A stretch of DNA of 23,765 nucleotides. It comes from a virus. Of the stretch, positions 22,582-23,765 are shown one piece after another; the stretch's first letter is position 1; each line of letters begins with the position of its first letter. The notes under the pieces were generated by a model, which did no database searches, was not told the origin of the DNA, and saw only the letters and a list, made by a program, of their open reading frames with translations. Location: IMG/VR virus record IMGVR_UViG_3300008266_000467, positions 1 to 23,765 of that record. One strand, given 5' to 3'. Made by a program: the position numbers and the translations under genes.

Positions 22582-23034
22582 TTATTTACAAATAGCATCA
22601 GCTACATATGAAGCAACCATAGCTTCAGGTTTACATCTAGGAGTGTAACCCATTGATTCTATGTATCCTAATGCTGCTCTTAATACTTGATTAGATTTAT
22701 ATTTAGGATCTGGGTTAAGATCTAAATCAATATAATTAGGTTCAATTCCATTCTCACTTAAAATCATTGCTGTTTGTAAAGAGTATTCTACTTCATTCCA
22801 TAATCTAGTGAAACGATCTGGAATTCTATTAACTATATCTTTAGCATATAGAACATGTCCACCTTTTCCTGAATTATGTAATACAATAACAACTGCATAA
22901 GTAGTATAACGCTCATTTTGAGAGTCACAACCAACATAGATAGTAGTATCTGAGTTATTAGCTAAGAAATCTTTTACATATGGGATTAAGTCTACTTCTT
23001 TCCTAGTAGATAGGCTTTTGAATTTTAGTTCCAT
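22582..23034 (-). CDS. RNase H-like protein, YkuK/DUF458 family
   Basis: This 150-residue product fits the YkuK (DUF458) group of RNase H-fold proteins. It begins with a beta-strand and D37 in TIYVGCDSQNERYTTYAVVI, the first-strand pattern of an RNase H fold. E81 and E83 (LWNEVEYSL) are candidate second acidic residues. YIDLDLNPDP (101-110) supplies D103/D105 near KYKSNQ, and D146 in SYVADAIC suits the final one. Such a set could bind two metal ions for nucleic-acid cleavage, but biochemical function of this family is little known. It separates the tRNA-Cys gene (14 bases upstream) from the tRNA-like RNA, so an RNA-processing role is attractive but unproven. Confidence 0.78.
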   Translation of the reverse strand: MELKFKSLSTRKEVDLIPYVKDFLANNSDTTIYVGCDSQNERYTTYAVVIVLHNSGKGGHVLYAKDIVNRIPDRFTRLWNEVEYSLQTAMILSENGIEPNYIDLDLNPDPKYKSNQVLRAALGYIESMGYTPRCKPEAMVASYVADAICK

Positions 23035-23048
23035 AGCTTTAATTTTTG

Positions 23049-23121
23049 AGTCAAGTGCTGGAGTCGAACCAACCTAACAGTTTTTGCAGAACTGCGCCTA
23101 TAACCGCTCGGCCAACCTGAC
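23049..23121 (-). tRNA. tRNA-Cys (GCA)
   Basis: Acceptor GTCAGGT/ACTTGAC, anticodon arm CAGTT-CTGCAAA-AACTG with anticodon GCA, T-arm GTTGG-TTCGACT-CCAGC, and discriminator T, as is usual for Cys. CCA is not encoded. The sequence upstream is TATTTATAATAAAT, which also occurs before several protein genes. Confidence 0.9.
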
Positions 23122-23136
23122 ATTTATTATAAATAG

Positions 23137-23208
23137 TACCCCGAAAGAGATTCGAACTCCTATCTCTTGATCCGTAGTCAAGTGTTCTATCCATTGAACT
23201 ATCAGGGC
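23137..23208 (-). tRNA. tRNA-Arg (ACG)
   Basis: Acceptor GCCCTGA/TCGGGGT with a G-U first pair, D-arm GTTC-AATGGATA-GAAC, anticodon arm CTTGA-CTACGGA-TCAAG, T-arm AGGAG-TTCGAAT-CTCTT, discriminator A. The ACG anticodon would be edited to ICG by TadA, reading CGU/CGC/CGA. CCA is not encoded. Confidence 0.88.
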
Positions 23209-23215
23209 AAAATAG

Positions 23216-23287
23216 TACCTCTATAGGGACTCGAACCCCAATAACAACCTTAGAAGGGTCGTGTCCTATCCATTGAACGATAGAGGC
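23216..23287 (-). tRNA. tRNA-Arg (TCT)
   Basis: Acceptor GCCTCTA/TAGAGGT, D-arm GTTC-AATGGATA-GGAC, anticodon arm CGACC-CTTCTAA-GGTTG, T-arm TGGGG-TTCGAGT-CCCTA, discriminator A. It reads AGA/AGG, codons frequent in AT-rich genes such as these. It shares its D-arm sequence with the Arg-ACG tRNA. Confidence 0.9.
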
Positions 23288-23298
23288 AAATAAGCGGA
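23283..23298. repeat. 16-bp spacer repeat, copy 1 (copy 2 at 23544-23559)
   Basis: The plus-strand string GAGGCAAATAAGCGGA occurs here and again at 23544-23559. Each time it joins the 5' end of a GCCTC-acceptor tRNA (Arg-TCT; Leu-TAG) to the 3' end of a Ser tRNA. It shows that two tRNA junctions share ancestry. Confidence 0.75.
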
Positions 23299-23378
23299 GA
23301 GCATTGGAGTCGAACCAAATCCCCGAAGGGACACATTGCTTAGCAGGCAAGCCTAATCACCGTCATAGCTTACTCTCC
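23295..23378 (-). tRNA. tRNA-Ser (GCT)
   Basis: Class II tRNA: acceptor GGAGAGT/GCTCTCC, anticodon arm CTTGC-CTGCTAA-GCAAT, long variable arm with CCC-TTCG-GGG, T-arm TTTGG-TTCGACT-CCAAT, and discriminator G as in Ser. CCA is not encoded; GCTTATTTGCCTC follows the acceptor. Confidence 0.9.
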
Positions 23379-23384
23379 TTTTTG

Positions 23385-23459
23385 TGTGTCTAACCAGATT
23401 CGAACTGGTGCTAACGGAACCACAACCCGTCGTGCTAGACCGCTAACACTATAGACACC
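23385..23459 (-). tRNA. tRNA-His (GTG)
   Basis: Acceptor GTGTCTA/TAGACAC, anticodon arm ACGGG-TTGTGGT-TCCGT, T-arm ACCAG-TTCGAAT-CTGGT. A G precedes the first pair (23459), which could be the G-1 needed by HisRS, though base 73 reads A and not the C usual in bacteria. CCA is not encoded. Confidence 0.87.
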
Positions 23460-23465
23460 ATGTAG

Positions 23466-23548
23466 TACCTCCTGAGAGACTCGAACTCTCACTGCATTTA
23501 AGCACTGGTTTCTAAGACCAGCATGTCTACCAATTCCATCAAGGAGGC
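23466..23548 (-). tRNA. tRNA-Leu (TAG)
   Basis: Class II tRNA: acceptor GCCTCCT/AGGAGGT, GGAATTGGTAGACA D-loop typical of Leu, anticodon arm CTGGT-CTTAGAA-ACCAG, variable arm around TGCTTAAATGCA, T-arm GAGAG-TTCGAGT-CTCTC, discriminator A. CCA is not encoded; GGTACTA spans the 3' end, as in both Arg tRNAs. Confidence 0.9.
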
Positions 23549-23559
23549 AAATAAGCGGA
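23544..23559. repeat. 16-bp spacer repeat, copy 2
   Basis: Identical to 23283-23298, at the Leu-TAG/Ser-TGA junction. The shared part includes the tRNA ends and the 7-base spacer between them. Confidence 0.75.
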
Positions 23560-23642
23560 AGAGATAGGACTCGAACCTACACATCAGTTTCCCGATACCG
23601 GTTTTCAAGACCGGGGCGATACCAATTACGCTTTACTCTTCC
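23556..23642 (-). tRNA. tRNA-Ser (TGA)
   Basis: Class II tRNA: acceptor GGAAGAG/CTCTTCC, anticodon arm CCGGT-CTTGAAA-ACCGG, long variable arm (ATCGGGAAACTGAT), T-arm TAGG-TTCGAGT-CCTA, discriminator G. CCA is not encoded; GCTTATTTGCCTC follows, as in Ser-GCT. Confidence 0.9.
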
Positions 23643-23649
23643 AAAGTTC

Positions 23650-23670
23650 CTCACCTGAGATCTCAGTGAG
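23650..23670. other. Near-perfect 21-base palindrome before the tRNA cluster
   Basis: CTGAGATCTCAG is a perfect 12-bp palindrome, flanked by CTCA and TGAG, which extend the stem to 8-10 pairs with one bulged C. It lies between a 23-codon ORF and tRNA-Ser-TGA. No T-tract follows on the minus strand, so an RNase processing signal or protein-binding site is more likely than a terminator. Confidence 0.5.
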
Positions 23671-23676
23671 TAGATT

Positions 23677-23748
23677 TTAACGGGTTTCTCTAACTATTTC
23701 GAGAACCTTCATCTGCGTGGATACGAACCAAACGCGAAACTTTTTCAT
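23677..23748 (-). CDS. 23-codon ORF, possible remnant or microprotein
   Basis: The ORF starts at ATG 23748 overlapping the stop of the preceding CDS by one base (TAATG) and encodes a basic peptide beginning MKKFRVWFVSTQMKV and ending EIVRETR. The start resembles the first strand of small phage proteins with a beta-alpha pattern, cut short by a stop. It may be the truncated 5' part of a once larger gene, now replaced by the tRNA cluster, or a true microprotein. Confidence 0.35.
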   Translation of the reverse strand: MKKFRVWFVSTQMKVLEIVRETR

Positions 23749-23765
23749 TAGTGTCTTACCACATA
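23748..23765 (-). CDS. 3' tip of a CDS entering from the right
   Basis: Only the last codons, reading YVVRH and then TAA, lie in the window. The overlap of this stop with the ATG of the 23-codon ORF (TAATG), an arrangement seen at other junctions here, is the reason to think it is real. No function can be read. Confidence 0.35.
   Translation of the reverse strand, partial: YVVRH

Noticed and set aside
23051-23350. A 99-codon open frame on the minus strand
   Set aside because: It runs through four tRNA genes (Cys, Arg-ACG, Arg-TCT, and part of Ser-GCT) in an arbitrary frame. The cloverleafs explain the sequence and the peptide looks like translated tRNA.
23677-23765. A tRNA remnant at the right edge, because of GGTTCGTATCC resembling a T-arm
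   Set aside because: The stem has a mismatch, no anticodon arm could be formed, and reading frames with a TAATG junction explain the same bases better.
1-23765. CRISPR array, insertion sequence, integrase or attachment site
   Set aside because: No regularly spaced repeats, transposase motifs, recombinase genes or paired long direct repeats were seen.

Overview
This window looks like part of the genome of a lytic, T4-like myovirus, probably infecting a member of the Bacteroidota. The DNA is strongly AT-rich, and every gene I can support lies on the minus strand, so transcription runs from right to left. The T4-like assignment rests on recognisable gp61-type primase, gp55-type late sigma factor, gp5-type hub/spike, gp25 and gp6 baseplate proteins. 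The host guess rests on a CarboxypepD_reg-like Ig domain in a baseplate-module protein, AT-rich starts without Shine-Dalgarno sequences, and promoter-like sites of the form TTTG-N20-TAnnTT. It is an inference, not a demonstration.

Layout, right to left in transcription order. Positions 23765-22370 hold the 3' tip of a CDS, a 23-codon ORF, a strong palindrome and a cluster of eight tRNAs (Ser-TGA, Leu-TAG, His-GTG, Ser-GCT, Arg-TCT, Arg-ACG, Cys-GCA, Met-CAT). A YkuK-type RNase H-like gene and a 98-nt tRNA-like RNA of non-canonical fold sit within it. Positions 22354-20372 hold small genes, a TM microprotein and an HD-domain phosphohydrolase; the last of these lead by ATGA overlaps into the late sigma factor gene (20375-19665). 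Positions 19641-13376 are the central baseplate: gp5-like hub, a DUF5675 peptidoglycan-acting candidate, a multi-pass membrane protein, gp25 and gp6. Positions 13356-3005 hold large beta-rich, Ser/Thr/Tyr/Asn-rich structural proteins: a DNRLRE-like protein, a 1175-residue protein with a concanavalin-like domain, and two paralogues with the same C-terminal module. Positions 3000-1 return to nucleic-acid functions: a GIY-YIG protein, primase, a RecB/Cas4-like nuclease and a truncated zeta-toxin-like P-loop kinase.

The most notable result is a family of four promoter-like sites (785-814, 2537-2566, 21703-21732, 22551-22580), all TTTGGCT, exactly 17 bases, then TAyaTT/TATCAT. They occur only at gene boundaries and point along the minus strand. 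Two place the expected transcription start at or next to the ATG (leaderless mRNAs for primase and kinase), one at the first base of the tRNA-like RNA, and one at a 5'-terminal hairpin with a GCAA loop. Together with the tRNA-like RNA and an unusual hub neighbourhood (DUF5675 protein plus membrane protein next to a gp5 without visible lysozyme), these are the points most worth testing.
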